Shown here piece by piece: positions 10,503-19,435 of a DNA stretch of 64,000 nt. The DNA is from Metabacillus arenae (GTDB taxonomy: Bacteria; Bacillota; Bacilli; Bacillales; Bacillaceae): assembly GCF_014773385.1 (NCBI RefSeq), contig NZ_JACXAI010000011.1, positions 62,001 through 126,000 on the forward strand, given 5' to 3'. A model generated the notes under the pieces. It was not told the origin of the DNA, made no database searches, and saw only the letters and a program-made list of their open reading frames with translations. The stretch's first letter is position 1; every line of letters starts with the position of its first letter. The translations under genes were made by a program, and so were the position numbers.

Positions 10503-10526
10503 GAAAGAGAATTAAAATAAGAAAGC

Positions 10527-10547
10527 ACATGGACACCAATTCCATGT
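10527..10547. terminator. Possible shared terminator hairpin between convergent genes
   Basis: A 7-bp perfect stem (ACATGGA / TCCATGT) sits in the gap between the converging SRAP and ABC-permease genes. The T-run is poor on both strands, so this is a weak call. Confidence 0.35.
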
Positions 10548-10564
10548 ACTCCCTTTAGTTATCT

Positions 10565-11830
10565 TTAAGATTTGTTACTAAATACTAGAGCCTTGCGGAG
10601 ATTTTTCAATGTCCCTGAACTTCCGTACATGAATACTCCACCGCGATACACGCGCGCTCCGAACATTGCACATAAAAGAATTGTGACGGCTAAGAGCACA
10701 ATGGCTGTAACTAATTCCCATGTTGCTACATTTGTCATTCCGACCCTTAAAAACATGATAATAGGAGTAAATGGCGGAATATAAGAACTAACGGTTACAT
10801 ACATGGCTTCGGGGGTTCCGAGACCGAAGGCAGAAATGAAAAATCCAATCATTAAAAGGTAATTGATAGGCATGATCGCTTGGTTTGTTTCTTCAGCTCT
10901 ACTGACAAGGCATCCTAGGGTAGCTGCCAATGTCGCGTATAATAGATAACCTAAGAAGAAAAATATGACCGCATAGACAATCGTTTCAACCGGAATGTTA
11001 GTTAACCCAAGCATTTGGAAAAGAGCTGGTAAGCTTTCTTCTCCACTGCTTTTCACTCTGTACAAAATCGTTAAACCGCTCACTCCTCCCATGAGCCCAA
11101 GCTGGACAATCCCTAGGAGGGCAATACCTGTAATTTTGGCAAACATTTGTGTAACAGGGGACACACTTGAAATAAGCAGTTCAATGACTCGTGAAGATTT
11201 TTCGGTTGCCACCTCTGTTGCAATCATGTTCCCGTATAAAATGAAAGAGAAATAAAGAACAAATAAAAGGACATAGACAAGCCAGCGGGTTTGTTCCTGA
11301 GCCTCTTCACTTTTTGCACTAGCTAGAATTGTCTTAGTTTCAAAGCTCACTGGACTTTCCACAGAACTATACTGCTGGGCTGAAATGCCTAATGACTGCA
11401 ATGCTTCCTCTTCCTTTACATTTTGAAGTGCATTTTCCACTGATGCTGCAAGACTGTAATCATTACTTCCTTCAATATAAAAAGTACCTTTGGGCATACC
11501 ATTTTCATCTTTAAATAGGTGCAGATATCCAGCTAAATCCCCATCCTCTACTGCTTTCTTAGCCTCTGATTCAGTACCGGTAAAGTTTGTTAACTTTATT
11601 TCATTATCAATCATGGAGACTTGGGTACTTAATTTCATAAATAAATTGTTCTGACTTTCATCAATGACCGCAACAGGTGCTTGTTCCTGGTCATTAAAAA
11701 GGTTGATAATCTTGTCAATATTTATCACTGCCACAATCAACAAGATACTTACAGCAGTAGAAATGAAGAACCCTTTTTTTGCAGCATGCTTCTTAAAGGT
11801 ATACCAAACAATCGTCCAATAGTTATGCAC
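10565..11830 (-). CDS. ABC-2 type exporter permease (NatB/YhaP-like)
   Basis: The 421-residue protein has one N-terminal membrane segment (about 20-38), a large outside domain of about 140 residues, then about five to six membrane segments, the ABC-2 permease pattern of the NatB/YhaP group. It is last in the five-gene operon and overlaps the ATPase gene by 8 bases. By position it corresponds to yhcI of the B. subtilis yhcEFGHI operon, but its length is closer to YhaP (about 419) than to YhcI (about 313), so I give no symbol. Exported substrate is unknown; family members move sodium ions, peptides or antibiotics. Confidence 0.85.
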   Translation of the reverse strand: MHNYWTIVWYTFKKHAAKKGFFISTAVSILLIVAVINIDKIINLFNDQEQAPVAVIDESQNNLFMKLSTQVSMIDNEIKLTNFTGTESEAKKAVEDGDLAGYLHLFKDENGMPKGTFYIEGSNDYSLAASVENALQNVKEEEALQSLGISAQQYSSVESPVSFETKTILASAKSEEAQEQTRWLVYVLLFVLYFSFILYGNMIATEVATEKSSRVIELLISSVSPVTQMFAKITGIALLGIVQLGLMGGVSGLTILYRVKSSGEESLPALFQMLGLTNIPVETIVYAVIFFFLGYLLYATLAATLGCLVSRAEETNQAIMPINYLLMIGFFISAFGLGTPEAMYVTVSSYIPPFTPIIMFLRVGMTNVATWELVTAIVLLAVTILLCAMFGARVYRGGVFMYGSSGTLKNLRKALVFSNKS

Positions 11831-12722
11831 TGGCTTTTCCCACCTTTTCTATAAAAATATCATTTAATGTTGGTTCTTCTACCTCGAATTTGTTAACAAA
11901 ACCTTTTTGGGCAACCTGTTGAAAAATTTGTTTTGCGACCGTTTCATCAGCAACCTGGATACGAGTGGAATCGACTGTTTCCTTATAATGAATGACTCCA
12001 GGCACACTTTTTAAAAAGCTGGTTTCAAAATCTGCATGAATGACAATATGTTTTACCTTATGGCTTCGTTTAATATCTTTTAGCTTCCCTAATACAACTG
12101 GAGAACCATGGTGCATAATACATAATTTTTCACATAATTCTTCGACATGCTCCATCCGGTGACTTGAAAAAACAATTGTCGTACCTGCTTCTTTAAGCTT
12201 TGTAACTTCATCCTTTAAAAGGTTCACATTTACAGGATCAAGACCGCTGAATGGTTCGTCTAATATCAAAAGCTCAGGTTTATGAAGAACAGAGGCAATA
12301 AATTGGATTTTTTGCTGATTTCCTTTTGATAATTCTTCAATTGCTTTATTACGATAGTCGGAAATCTGGAATTTTTCTAACCAATCCTCGATCTCCTTAC
12401 GTATTTCTTTTTTCTTCATACCACGGAGTCTGCCGAAAAAGTGCAGCTGATCAGCGACTTTTAATTTTGGATAGAGACCACGCTCCTCAGGCAGGTATCC
12501 AACAAGAGAGCTATTTTTATAACCAAGTTTTTTTCCTTTCCATGTAATCTCGCCTTCACTCGGTGTCAATAATCCGAGAGTCATGCGAAAAGTCGTTGTC
12601 TTTCCTGCTCCATTTGCTCCAAGCATTCCAAACATTTGCCCTTCTTCAACTGTAAGCGATAGATTATTAACCGCCGTGAAATTTCCAAATCGCTTTGATA
12701 CATCTTGTATGACCAGACTCAT
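11823..12722 (-). CDS. ABC transporter ATP-binding protein (YhaQ/NatA-like)
   Basis: The 299-residue ATPase carries Walker A GANGAGKTT near residue 35, the signature LSKGNQQK, Walker B LLILDEPFSGLDP and the switch histidine in SSHRMEHVEELCE. The C-terminal extension (about residues 215-299) is typical of drug/sodium exporters. It overlaps both neighbours by 4 to 8 bases, so it is translationally coupled, and most likely powers the permease at 10565. Confidence 0.92.
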   Translation of the reverse strand: MSLVIQDVSKRFGNFTAVNNLSLTVEEGQMFGMLGANGAGKTTTFRMTLGLLTPSEGEITWKGKKLGYKNSSLVGYLPEERGLYPKLKVADQLHFFGRLRGMKKKEIRKEIEDWLEKFQISDYRNKAIEELSKGNQQKIQFIASVLHKPELLILDEPFSGLDPVNVNLLKDEVTKLKEAGTTIVFSSHRMEHVEELCEKLCIMHHGSPVVLGKLKDIKRSHKVKHIVIHADFETSFLKSVPGVIHYKETVDSTRIQVADETVAKQIFQQVAQKGFVNKFEVEEPTLNDIFIEKVGKASA

Positions 12723-13600
12723 ATCAACTTTTCTCCCTTCTCTTCCTTTTTTAAGAGTTCTGTAAGAATTTCACGCAAATCCATTGGTTGAGTGTGAAGA
12801 ACTTCTATTCCTTTCTTTTTTAAAGACTCTAAAGTTTGCGAATTGTTTTTCGTAATAAGCGAGCCATCTGCTTGATTGACGCTTATAAGTCCGGGGGTAT
12901 CATTTTTAATGGCAAGGCTGTCTTTTATCCAAACTCTTCGCCAGTTTTGTTGTAGTTCATCTTTTTCAAAAATGCCTATATGTCTTCCTTGATGGACAAG
13001 CCAAATGTAATCGGCTATCCGCTTGATTTCATCTCCGGAATGGGATGCAAACAATACAGTCTGGTTTTCACTCCTTTCCATATATTTGATAATTTCTTCA
13101 TCCAGCATTTCTTGTCCGGCAAAATCAAGACCTGCATATGGTTCATCAAGGAGAAGCAGACTTGAGCTCCTGCTTAATTGGATCGCTAAAAAGGCTTTCT
13201 TCTGTATGCCGCCTGACATTTTATCCAACCGTTTGTTGAGAGGGATTCCGAACTTTTGAACATACTCTTGAAAAATGGTTTCTGACCAATCTGCAAACGC
13301 CAATTTATTTAAGTCGGCAAGCTGCCTCATCGTAAATTTCCCTTGGACAACTAAACTTTGGGGCAAATAGGCTGTGCTTTTTTTCATTTCCGGTTCACCG
13401 GCATTTACATTCATAACTTTAATGCTGCCTTCATCATGTTTTACTAATCCCATTATCATTTGAAATAGCGTAGATTTTCCTGACCCGTTACTTCCAACCA
13501 ATGCCACTACACTTCCAGGTTCAATCTCTGTATTTAATGGACCAAGGACAAAGTCTTTGTCAATTTTTTTTTGAAGATTATTAATCTCAAGTGTGTTCAA
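12719..13600 (-). CDS. ABC transporter ATP-binding protein (YhcG/YtrB-like)
   Basis: The 293-residue ATPase has Walker A GSNGSGKST, signature MSGGIQKKA, Walker B LLLLDEPYAGLDF and H-loop ASHSGDE. Its arrangement directly after a small GntR regulator matches YhcG and YtrB. Its likely membrane partner is the 246-residue protein encoded two genes upstream. It overlaps the regulator gene and the next ATPase gene by 4 bases each. Confidence 0.9.
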   Translation of the reverse strand: MNTLEINNLQKKIDKDFVLGPLNTEIEPGSVVALVGSNGSGKSTLFQMIMGLVKHDEGSIKVMNVNAGEPEMKKSTAYLPQSLVVQGKFTMRQLADLNKLAFADWSETIFQEYVQKFGIPLNKRLDKMSGGIQKKAFLAIQLSRSSSLLLLDEPYAGLDFAGQEMLDEEIIKYMERSENQTVLFASHSGDEIKRIADYIWLVHQGRHIGIFEKDELQQNWRRVWIKDSLAIKNDTPGLISVNQADGSLITKNNSQTLESLKKKGIEVLHTQPMDLREILTELLKKEEKGEKLI

Positions 13601-13989
13601 GCTTCTCTCTCCTTCTCTTGCAAAATTTCTGCAAACATCGACTCTATCTCTTTTATGGAATAATCATGTTTTAAAGCAGTGTCTATAGCAGTTTTCAGTG
13701 CATTTTGAACGGTTGAACGCTTTGTCATTGCAATTTTTGCTTCATCCACTTTTGCAACAAATGTTCCCTTTCCTTGTGTTGTTTTAATATAACCGCTAAG
13801 TTCAAGATTTTGATAAGCCCGACGCGTTGTAATGACACTGCAAGCCAAATCTTTTGCTAGAACTCGTATGGATGGAAGCGGGTTTCCAGCTGGCAGGTGC
13901 CCGGACACAATTAAAGCCTTTAACTGGGCCTCGATTTGATGATAGATTGGTTCTCTGGAATCTTCTCGTATTGTGATAGGCAGCTTCAT
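13597..13989 (-). CDS. GntR-family regulator, YtrA subfamily (YhcF-like)
   Basis: The 130-residue protein has an N-terminal winged helix (about residues 10-78: PIYHQIEAQLKALIVSGHL, then ALIVSGHLPAGNPLPSIR and TTRRAYQNLELSGYI) and only a short helical tail, the YtrA subfamily pattern. Such regulators repress ABC exporter operons and are relieved by cell-envelope antibiotics. AAGGAGAG lies before its ATG. It probably binds the inverted repeat at 14772-14813 and so controls its own operon. Confidence 0.9.
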   Translation of the reverse strand: MKLPITIREDSREPIYHQIEAQLKALIVSGHLPAGNPLPSIRVLAKDLACSVITTRRAYQNLELSGYIKTTQGKGTFVAKVDEAKIAMTKRSTVQNALKTAIDTALKHDYSIKEIESMFAEILQEKEREA

Positions 13990-14013
13990 GCTTTGTCTCT
14001 CCTTCCTGCCAAT

Positions 14014-14754
14014 TTATACATGATAGTCAGCTTTCCTAACATAACCCTTTGCTTGTATATATCCGGTATAAAAGCTAACTCCCGCTAGAAGAAGAGCGGC
14101 AAGAACAGTCAAAAAAGGTGTGCTTTTGGAAAAGTTGATCGTCCAGCTGACTAAGCTGTCTCCAGTAACCCAGCTAATAATAAAGAAAGCAAGTAACACT
14201 ATTGAGTAAAAGATGATATTGACTACCGCAATTTTTACTTTAGAAAAAGAAGAACCAACATCAGCCGAGACAAATTGAAAATTAACAGTCAACGTAATAA
14301 ACATCCATACAATCAGAAATATGATAAATTCACTAGGTTTAAACACTGATTGAAATGTACCCGGATATAAATACACACAGATAAAGGAAACCGCAGATGA
14401 AACAGCCGCGAGCAAGCCTTTAAAAATAAAGCGGCTAAGGAGCAAAACATCTTGTTTAATCGGAAGCTGTGTAGCATAGACATAAAAGCTTGTAGCATAC
14501 AGGTCTCCTTTAATATTTTCTGTTCTAAATGGTGCAAGTCTAAACAAAAGCGGATACATCGTTACGATAAAAACTAAAAAGGCATCCATAAAAAAGAATT
14601 TATAGTCACTTCCATGTTCTTGTATTAATTCGATAAACATTTCAATAATGAACGATGTGACGATTATGCAAAGCAATTGCATAAGACCTTGCTTTATCGG
14701 GGCCACTTTGAGCTCGAACCACACTAATTTCCAAATTTGATTTTGATTGGACAT
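14014..14754 (-). CDS. Multi-pass membrane protein, ABC-2-type permease (YhcE-like)
   Basis: The 246-residue protein has about six membrane segments and no soluble domain. It is first in the operon, followed 24 bases later by the GntR gene, the order seen in B. subtilis yhcE-yhcF-yhcG-yhcH-yhcI. It is the likely membrane part of the YhcG-like ATPase. GGAGGAAAG lies before the ATG at 14754. Confidence 0.75.
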   Translation of the reverse strand: MSNQNQIWKLVWFELKVAPIKQGLMQLLCIIVTSFIIEMFIELIQEHGSDYKFFFMDAFLVFIVTMYPLLFRLAPFRTENIKGDLYATSFYVYATQLPIKQDVLLLSRFIFKGLLAAVSSAVSFICVYLYPGTFQSVFKPSEFIIFLIVWMFITLTVNFQFVSADVGSSFSKVKIAVVNIIFYSIVLLAFFIISWVTGDSLVSWTINFSKSTPFLTVLAALLLAGVSFYTGYIQAKGYVRKADYHV

Positions 14755-14771
14755 ATTCTTTCCTCCAAACT

Positions 14772-14813
14772 GTTTTACTGTTCATGTGTTTATATCTATA
14801 TATACAGTAAAAC
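14772..14813 (-). promoter_or_regulatory. Wide-spaced inverted repeat: probable GntR (YtrA-type) operator in the exporter promoter
   Basis: Two perfect 10-bp arms, GTTTTACTGT at 14772-14781 and ACAGTAAAAC at 14804-14813, are separated by 22 bases of AT-rich sequence, about 20 bases upstream of the first operon gene. Read on the minus strand the interval holds TTGTTT and TATAAA, possible -35/-10 elements, inside or next to the arms. Wide-spaced dyads are known for YtrA-type repressors that form higher-order assemblies. Binding by the operon's own GntR protein is inferred. Confidence 0.7.
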
Positions 14814-15287
14814 AATTTGTTGCCAATTTCAAGACTTTTAATGAAAAAATTCCCACTTTTTTTGAAAGTTTTTGGGTGAGCAGTTAGTAAATGTATTCAG
14901 CTTAGGGGATTACTAAAAAAAGATTTATCTTGCTCCTATGATGGATCTTGAAAAACCCTGTAACTAAGCAGTCCGAAAAGAAATGTAATATTGCCTGATG
15001 GGAAGGAAAACTTAACGATGGTTGGTAAGTATAGAATTAGGAAAAAAACTCTTGGAGAAGGGAAAACTAATGTTACCATGCGGTTTTTGGGGAAAGGATA
15101 AGGGATTTATGCCATAACTTTAATGACCATAAAAATGGACTTTAAAACGTCAATTGCAAAATGGATGACCAAGCAGGTAGTCTATATCCTTTAAGAAATA
15201 GACTACCAAGATTGCAGAAATCGTATCACTTTTTAAAAGCTTCATTTTTATTGTACAGTGAATAGAGCTGTTGCACGCGAGCAAGTC
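14814..15287. other. Intergenic region without recognised feature
   Basis: I see no gene, RNA or clear hairpin here. The stretch is AT-rich and separates the ABC operon promoter from the end of the DinB-like gene. Confidence 0.4.
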
Positions 15288-15758
15288 TTAATCCCAAATA
15301 TTTGCTCTCGGAACATTTGCGGTTCTTAAATAATCTAGTATTTGCCCTGTATGTATGGATTCATGATAGCCGATACGTAAGAGCATATCTCCTAAATCTC
15401 GAACATATCCAACATCTGAGCGGTCGATTTTGATGCGAGATAAATCATCTTCGGTAAAAGATTTGATTGTACTTAAAAACTCCTTTCTATATGGCTTAGC
15501 AAAGTCTAATTCCTTTTTTACAGAAATTAACGGTTGGTTTTGGAAGGGGGATTCATACTGGGTTAAACTACCTTTGTTTTTTATTGCTAAATGGTAATAG
15601 TGTTCACTTTCTAAAACATGTCGGATCATTTCTAAACAAGTCATAGCCTTTTCATCTGGCTTCCAATTTAAAATGCTCTCTGGTATCTCAGACCACACTT
15701 TAACGCTTCTTCGCCTTACTTCTTCAAGATTTAAAATAACTAGCTTAATAGAATTCAA
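15288..15758 (-). CDS. DinB-family four-helix metal-binding protein
   Basis: The 156-residue protein fits the DinB/YfiT fold: metal-ligand histidines are expected at the one in EMIRHVLESEHYY and the two in GYHESIHTGQILDYLR. Many members are thiol-dependent transferases or of unknown function. The start is TTG (GAAGAGGTGATATC upstream is a strong ribosome site). It is monocistronic; no partner is visible. Confidence 0.85.
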   Translation of the reverse strand: MNSIKLVILNLEEVRRRSVKVWSEIPESILNWKPDEKAMTCLEMIRHVLESEHYYHLAIKNKGSLTQYESPFQNQPLISVKKELDFAKPYRKEFLSTIKSFTEDDLSRIKIDRSDVGYVRDLGDMLLRIGYHESIHTGQILDYLRTANVPRANIWD

Positions 15759-15968
15759 GATATCACCTCTTCTTTAGTATATCTATTACTTTATACGAAT
15801 GGGTGTTCGTTATCATTGAATTAAAAATTATGTTCCTAGAGGAAACTTTTCCTCCTCCTTAAAAATAGATGGTGCGTTATATGGATAAGAGCACAATAAT
15901 CAGCATAATTGCGCTGTTATAGAAATATTTTTTTCTATCTAACTCTTTTCGACTTAGGATCAATTAAA

Positions 15969-16280
15969 TTATTTATCTTCAAAAGAATATTCCCTCTCAA
16001 CTTTACAAATGCGGACTTTGAAATCCTCATACCATGTTTCTTTACCTTTTCTTTGTGCAGCTTGGTGGGCAGTATTTTCTTTCCATTCTTGAATAGCTTC
16101 TAAAGATTCCCAATAAGAAACAGTAATACCATAGCCTTTACTATCTCTAGCACTCTCAACATCAATAAATCCTGGTTGTTTGCTAGCTAATTCCACCATT
16201 TTATCTGCCATCATTTCATATTCACTTGATTCCTGATCAGTTCTTATAGAAGTAAATATAACTGCATAATATGTACTCAT
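15969..16280 (-). CDS. Antibiotic biosynthesis monooxygenase (ABM) domain protein
   Basis: The 103-residue protein has the ferredoxin-like dimeric alpha/beta barrel pattern (YYAVIFTSIRTD, QPGFIDVESARDSKGYGITVSYWESLEAIQEWKE split by helices). Members are small oxygenases or stress proteins; the substrate is unknown. Two ATGs are adjacent; 16280 is chosen because GAGGAG is then 5 bases upstream. Confidence 0.85.
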   Translation of the reverse strand: MSTYYAVIFTSIRTDQESSEYEMMADKMVELASKQPGFIDVESARDSKGYGITVSYWESLEAIQEWKENTAHQAAQRKGKETWYEDFKVRICKVEREYSFEDK

Positions 16281-16361
16281 CATTTCTCCTCGGATTAACT
16301 ATTTTTGTAAATATTTGCGGCTTCCTTACTTGGAATTATTTTATTAAATTTAATTCCACTA

Positions 16362-16967
16362 TTATGTAAATGACTTTTGAGAACCTTGTTCTAAAATTCC
16401 TTCTAATTTTTGTTTTACAGATGCCCAATCACTTTCTATAATACTGTAAAAAACGGAATTACGGAAAGATCCATCTTTTCGTATCATGTGATTTCTTAAA
16501 ATTCCTTCCTTTACTCCTCCTATTCGTTCAATTGCTTTTTGTGATCGTACGTTTTTTTCATCTGTTTTAAATTGAACGCGTATCACTTCCATGGATTCAA
16601 AACAGTATTTTAATAATAAGTATTTACACTCTGTGTTTATTTGCGATCCCCATACAGTAGGAGTTAACCAGGTCCATCCAATTTCTAAGCTATTGTTTTT
16701 ATTAGAAATTTCAAGAAAACGTGTAGTACCAATTATTTTATCGCTCTCACGAAGTATAATAACAAACGGAAATTCTTTTCCACTTTTTTTGTTTTCTAAA
16801 GCCTCTTCTACAAAGGACTCCATATCATTTGGTGTTTGCATGATTTTGGGTAAATGTATCCATATGTTTCCATTATTTCCAATGTCATATAAGCCTTGAA
16901 TATGACTCTTTTCCATAGGAACAATTTGAACACGCTCTCCTGTCAATTCATCAAGTAAAATTTTCAT
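16362..16967 (-). CDS. GNAT acetyltransferase, RimJ/RimL type
   Basis: The 201-residue enzyme shows the RimJ/RimL pattern: NSLEIGWTWLTPTVWGS, then the acetyl-CoA site region RVQFKTDEKNVRSQKAIERIGGVKEGILRNH. Family members acetylate amino groups of proteins or small molecules. A GAGGATG ribosome site precedes the ATG. It faces the same way as its neighbours but with gaps over 80 bases, so a shared transcript is uncertain. Confidence 0.9.
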   Translation of the reverse strand: MKILLDELTGERVQIVPMEKSHIQGLYDIGNNGNIWIHLPKIMQTPNDMESFVEEALENKKSGKEFPFVIILRESDKIIGTTRFLEISNKNNSLEIGWTWLTPTVWGSQINTECKYLLLKYCFESMEVIRVQFKTDEKNVRSQKAIERIGGVKEGILRNHMIRKDGSFRNSVFYSIIESDWASVKQKLEGILEQGSQKSFT

Positions 16968-17135
16968 TTTACCAACATCCTCTTCTCATGGCATTCTGTC
17001 AAATTTTTATAAAAACCGTATCCACCATGTTCCATCATCCATTTGATAGGTTCATTAATTCATATAGCTAATCCTCCGCTGATAATCTTTTATTCAGCGG
17101 AGGTTTCAATTTTAATAATACCCATTCACCAAGCT

Positions 17136-18050
17136 TTAGTCGATTGTTAGAACAACTTTTCCACGGCCGTGTCCTCTTTCGATCTCTCGATGGGCGTCTG
17201 CGGCTTGGTGCAGCGGAAATGCCTTCCTAATGTGGATTTTTAATTTCCCTTGTGCGTAGAAATCTACTAGCTCAGCAAGTCGATCAACGGATCGTTGGCT
17301 GAGAATAGCACGAACACCGAGTTTTTCCACGAGATCAAATGCAACAATCGTGCCGATGCGATCCTTGTTTTCCACAAGCTCAACCGAGGGGAGCAGAGCG
17401 TCATCTCCGGCGGCATCTAAAGATGCATCCACACCATTCGGTGCGAGAGAACGAACTCTGCCGACAAGTCCGTCTCCATATGTGACTGGAATTGCACCGA
17501 GTGAGCAAAGGTAGTCGTGATTACTGTCACTAGCTGTACCAATAACGGTAGCTCCCCAGGCGTGAGCAAGCTGAACTGCGATTGTACCAACCCCGCCTGC
17601 TGCGGCATGTATTAACACAGTGTCACCTTTTCCTGCACCAATCTCCTTAAGAGCAGTGTGGGCGGTTTGTCCAGAAGCTGTTATGGCACCAGCCTCCTCC
17701 CAAGGCATGCTCTGTGGTTTGTGAATAATCTGGTCGACACTGACCACCACATATTCTGCATAACAGGCCATCATAGCCCAGCCAAGGACTTCACTGCCGA
17801 CTGAGAAGTCAGTAACCTCGTCCCCTACTTGATCAACAATTCCTGCGAATTCGTTGCCGAGAATCTGTGGAAACCTCACCTCCAAACCGGGGGGAGTCCA
17901 GCCACTTTTACGAACCGCACAGTCGAACGGCTGAATTCCGGCAGCTTTGACACGGACCCGGACTTGTCCGGCTCCCGCCTGAGGATCATCAAATTCTATC
18001 GCTTGTAAAACATCTGGAGGTCCAAAAACAGAAAATGCCGCGGCTCTCAT
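17136..18050 (-). CDS. Quinone-reductase-like NADP-dependent oxidoreductase (MDR superfamily, zinc-free)
   Basis: The 304-residue enzyme starts MRAAAFSVFGPPDVL, has the substrate domain with GNEFAGIVDQVGDEV, and a nucleotide-binding motif HAAAGGVGTIAVQLA at about residues 148-162. No structural-zinc cysteine set is seen, as expected for quinone-reductase-like members. It uses NADPH to reduce quinones or enones. It diverges from the LysR gene at 18461, which may control it. Confidence 0.9.
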   Translation of the reverse strand: MRAAAFSVFGPPDVLQAIEFDDPQAGAGQVRVRVKAAGIQPFDCAVRKSGWTPPGLEVRFPQILGNEFAGIVDQVGDEVTDFSVGSEVLGWAMMACYAEYVVVSVDQIIHKPQSMPWEEAGAITASGQTAHTALKEIGAGKGDTVLIHAAAGGVGTIAVQLAHAWGATVIGTASDSNHDYLCSLGAIPVTYGDGLVGRVRSLAPNGVDASLDAAGDDALLPSVELVENKDRIGTIVAFDLVEKLGVRAILSQRSVDRLAELVDFYAQGKLKIHIRKAFPLHQAADAHREIERGHGRGKVVLTID

Positions 18051-18460
18051 AACATATCCCTCTTTTCTAATTCCCAGTTAATAATTTGACAGACTTCTAG
18101 TTCAATAGAAGTATGATAAACTCCCCTAAAGAATCTTCCTTTCTGTGTTTTAAAACCCCACTTCGATTAAATTCAAAATCCTCATCATTCTGATGTGCGG
18201 GGTTCCAATGAAGACTGGATCCCAGATCATTCACCTTGCTGTAAACTCCTGCGGAAATGGCACCGCAAATAAAGTTTAGCATGGACAATATTATTAAAGG
18301 TCTGTAGACTCCAGAATCGGTTTCACTGTCCAATGCTTTTTAACCGACCTTCTTTTTAGTTTAGTTACATGTTTTATTCTATAATTGATAAATAATAAAT
18401 AAAAATACATATTAATATATTTATATATATACTTGAGTATATGAATAAAGGAGTGCCAAC
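18051..18460. other. Intergenic region between divergent oxidoreductase and LysR genes
   Basis: The right half (18360-18450) is very AT-rich with TATATATATAC-like steps and probably holds the LysR promoter. A 78-codon minus-strand frame (18097-18333) has no ribosome site and does not look like a protein. No RNA gene is seen. Confidence 0.4.
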
Positions 18461-19336
18461 ATGGAATTACTGCAACTGCATTATTTTCGGACAGTCGCTA
18501 AGTTGGAGCATATGACGAAAGCTGCCCAAGAGCTTCGTATCGCGCAGCCGGCTCTAAGCAAAACCATCGCCAGGTTGGAAGAGGATTTAGGTGTACCATT
18601 ATTTGATCGTCATGGAAGGAATATTCAACTCAACTCATTCGGAAAAGCGTTTTTAAAAAAAGCGGAAATGGCCCTAATGCTGCTTGAAGAGGGGCGTAGA
18701 GAAGTTGAAGATCTCGCAGGAATGGAAAGAGGGCGTGTTTTTCTAGCAACAACAACTCATAAATGCTTTTCAGACGTAATTGGTTCTTTTATAACCTTGC
18801 ATCCAGATGTCAGACTTCAAATTACCCAAGCTTCAGGGGAAGAAAAGGTGCAACAGCTTCAGAACGGAGAAATCGACTTATGTATCACTTTCCCACCCAT
18901 TGAGCAGAAAGGAATAGAGGGATTATCCTTTCTCACTGAAGAAATTTTACTAGCTGTGCCTCATACACATCGATTTGCTAATCGGAGTAATATAGATTTA
19001 AGCGAAGCAGCTGGAGATCCTTTTATTTGTATAAAAAAAGGAAATCCGTTCCGAGAGATGACGGATGAGTTTTGTCAACTAGCTGGATTCACTCCGAATA
19101 TAATATGTGAAGTTGATGAACATTCTGCAATAGGTCATTTCATCCGGCTGGGAATCGGTGTTGCGTTTTTACCGGAAACGTTAATAGAACATTTTGAAAC
19201 ATCATTACATTTAGTTCATATCAATCATCCTATTTGTCAGCGCACCTACCAAATAGCATGGCTTGAAGGGCGCTATATGTCCGTGGCTGCTCGTAAGTTT
19301 CGGGAATTTGTCGTTCAGAGCTTTACCGCATTGTAA
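18461..19336 (+). CDS. LysR-family transcriptional regulator
   Basis: The 291-residue protein has the LysR winged helix in residues 1-60 (MELLQLHYFRTVAKLEHMTK, AAQELRIAQPALSKTIARLE) and a periplasmic-binding-like effector domain after residue 90 (RVFLATTTHKCFSDVIGSF). The ligand is unknown. AAAGGAGTG lies before the ATG. It lies just upstream of, and in line with, the broken MFS gene and opposite the oxidoreductase, both plausible targets. Confidence 0.93.
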   Translation: MELLQLHYFRTVAKLEHMTKAAQELRIAQPALSKTIARLEEDLGVPLFDRHGRNIQLNSFGKAFLKKAEMALMLLEEGRREVEDLAGMERGRVFLATTTHKCFSDVIGSFITLHPDVRLQITQASGEEKVQQLQNGEIDLCITFPPIEQKGIEGLSFLTEEILLAVPHTHRFANRSNIDLSEAAGDPFICIKKGNPFREMTDEFCQLAGFTPNIICEVDEHSAIGHFIRLGIGVAFLPETLIEHFETSLHLVHINHPICQRTYQIAWLEGRYMSVAARKFREFVVQSFTAL

Positions 19337-19435
19337 TGAAAACAACCAGGTTTCTTTTTTACTGTTTTCATCATTCAAACATACCTTAAAGTGGACTAGT
19401 AAAAACAATAATAACTTTTTAGGATGGTAGAATTT

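Noticed and set aside
18097-18333. 78-codon minus-strand frame before the oxidoreductase gene
   Set aside because: No ribosome site, unconvincing composition, and it lies in the divergent promoter region.
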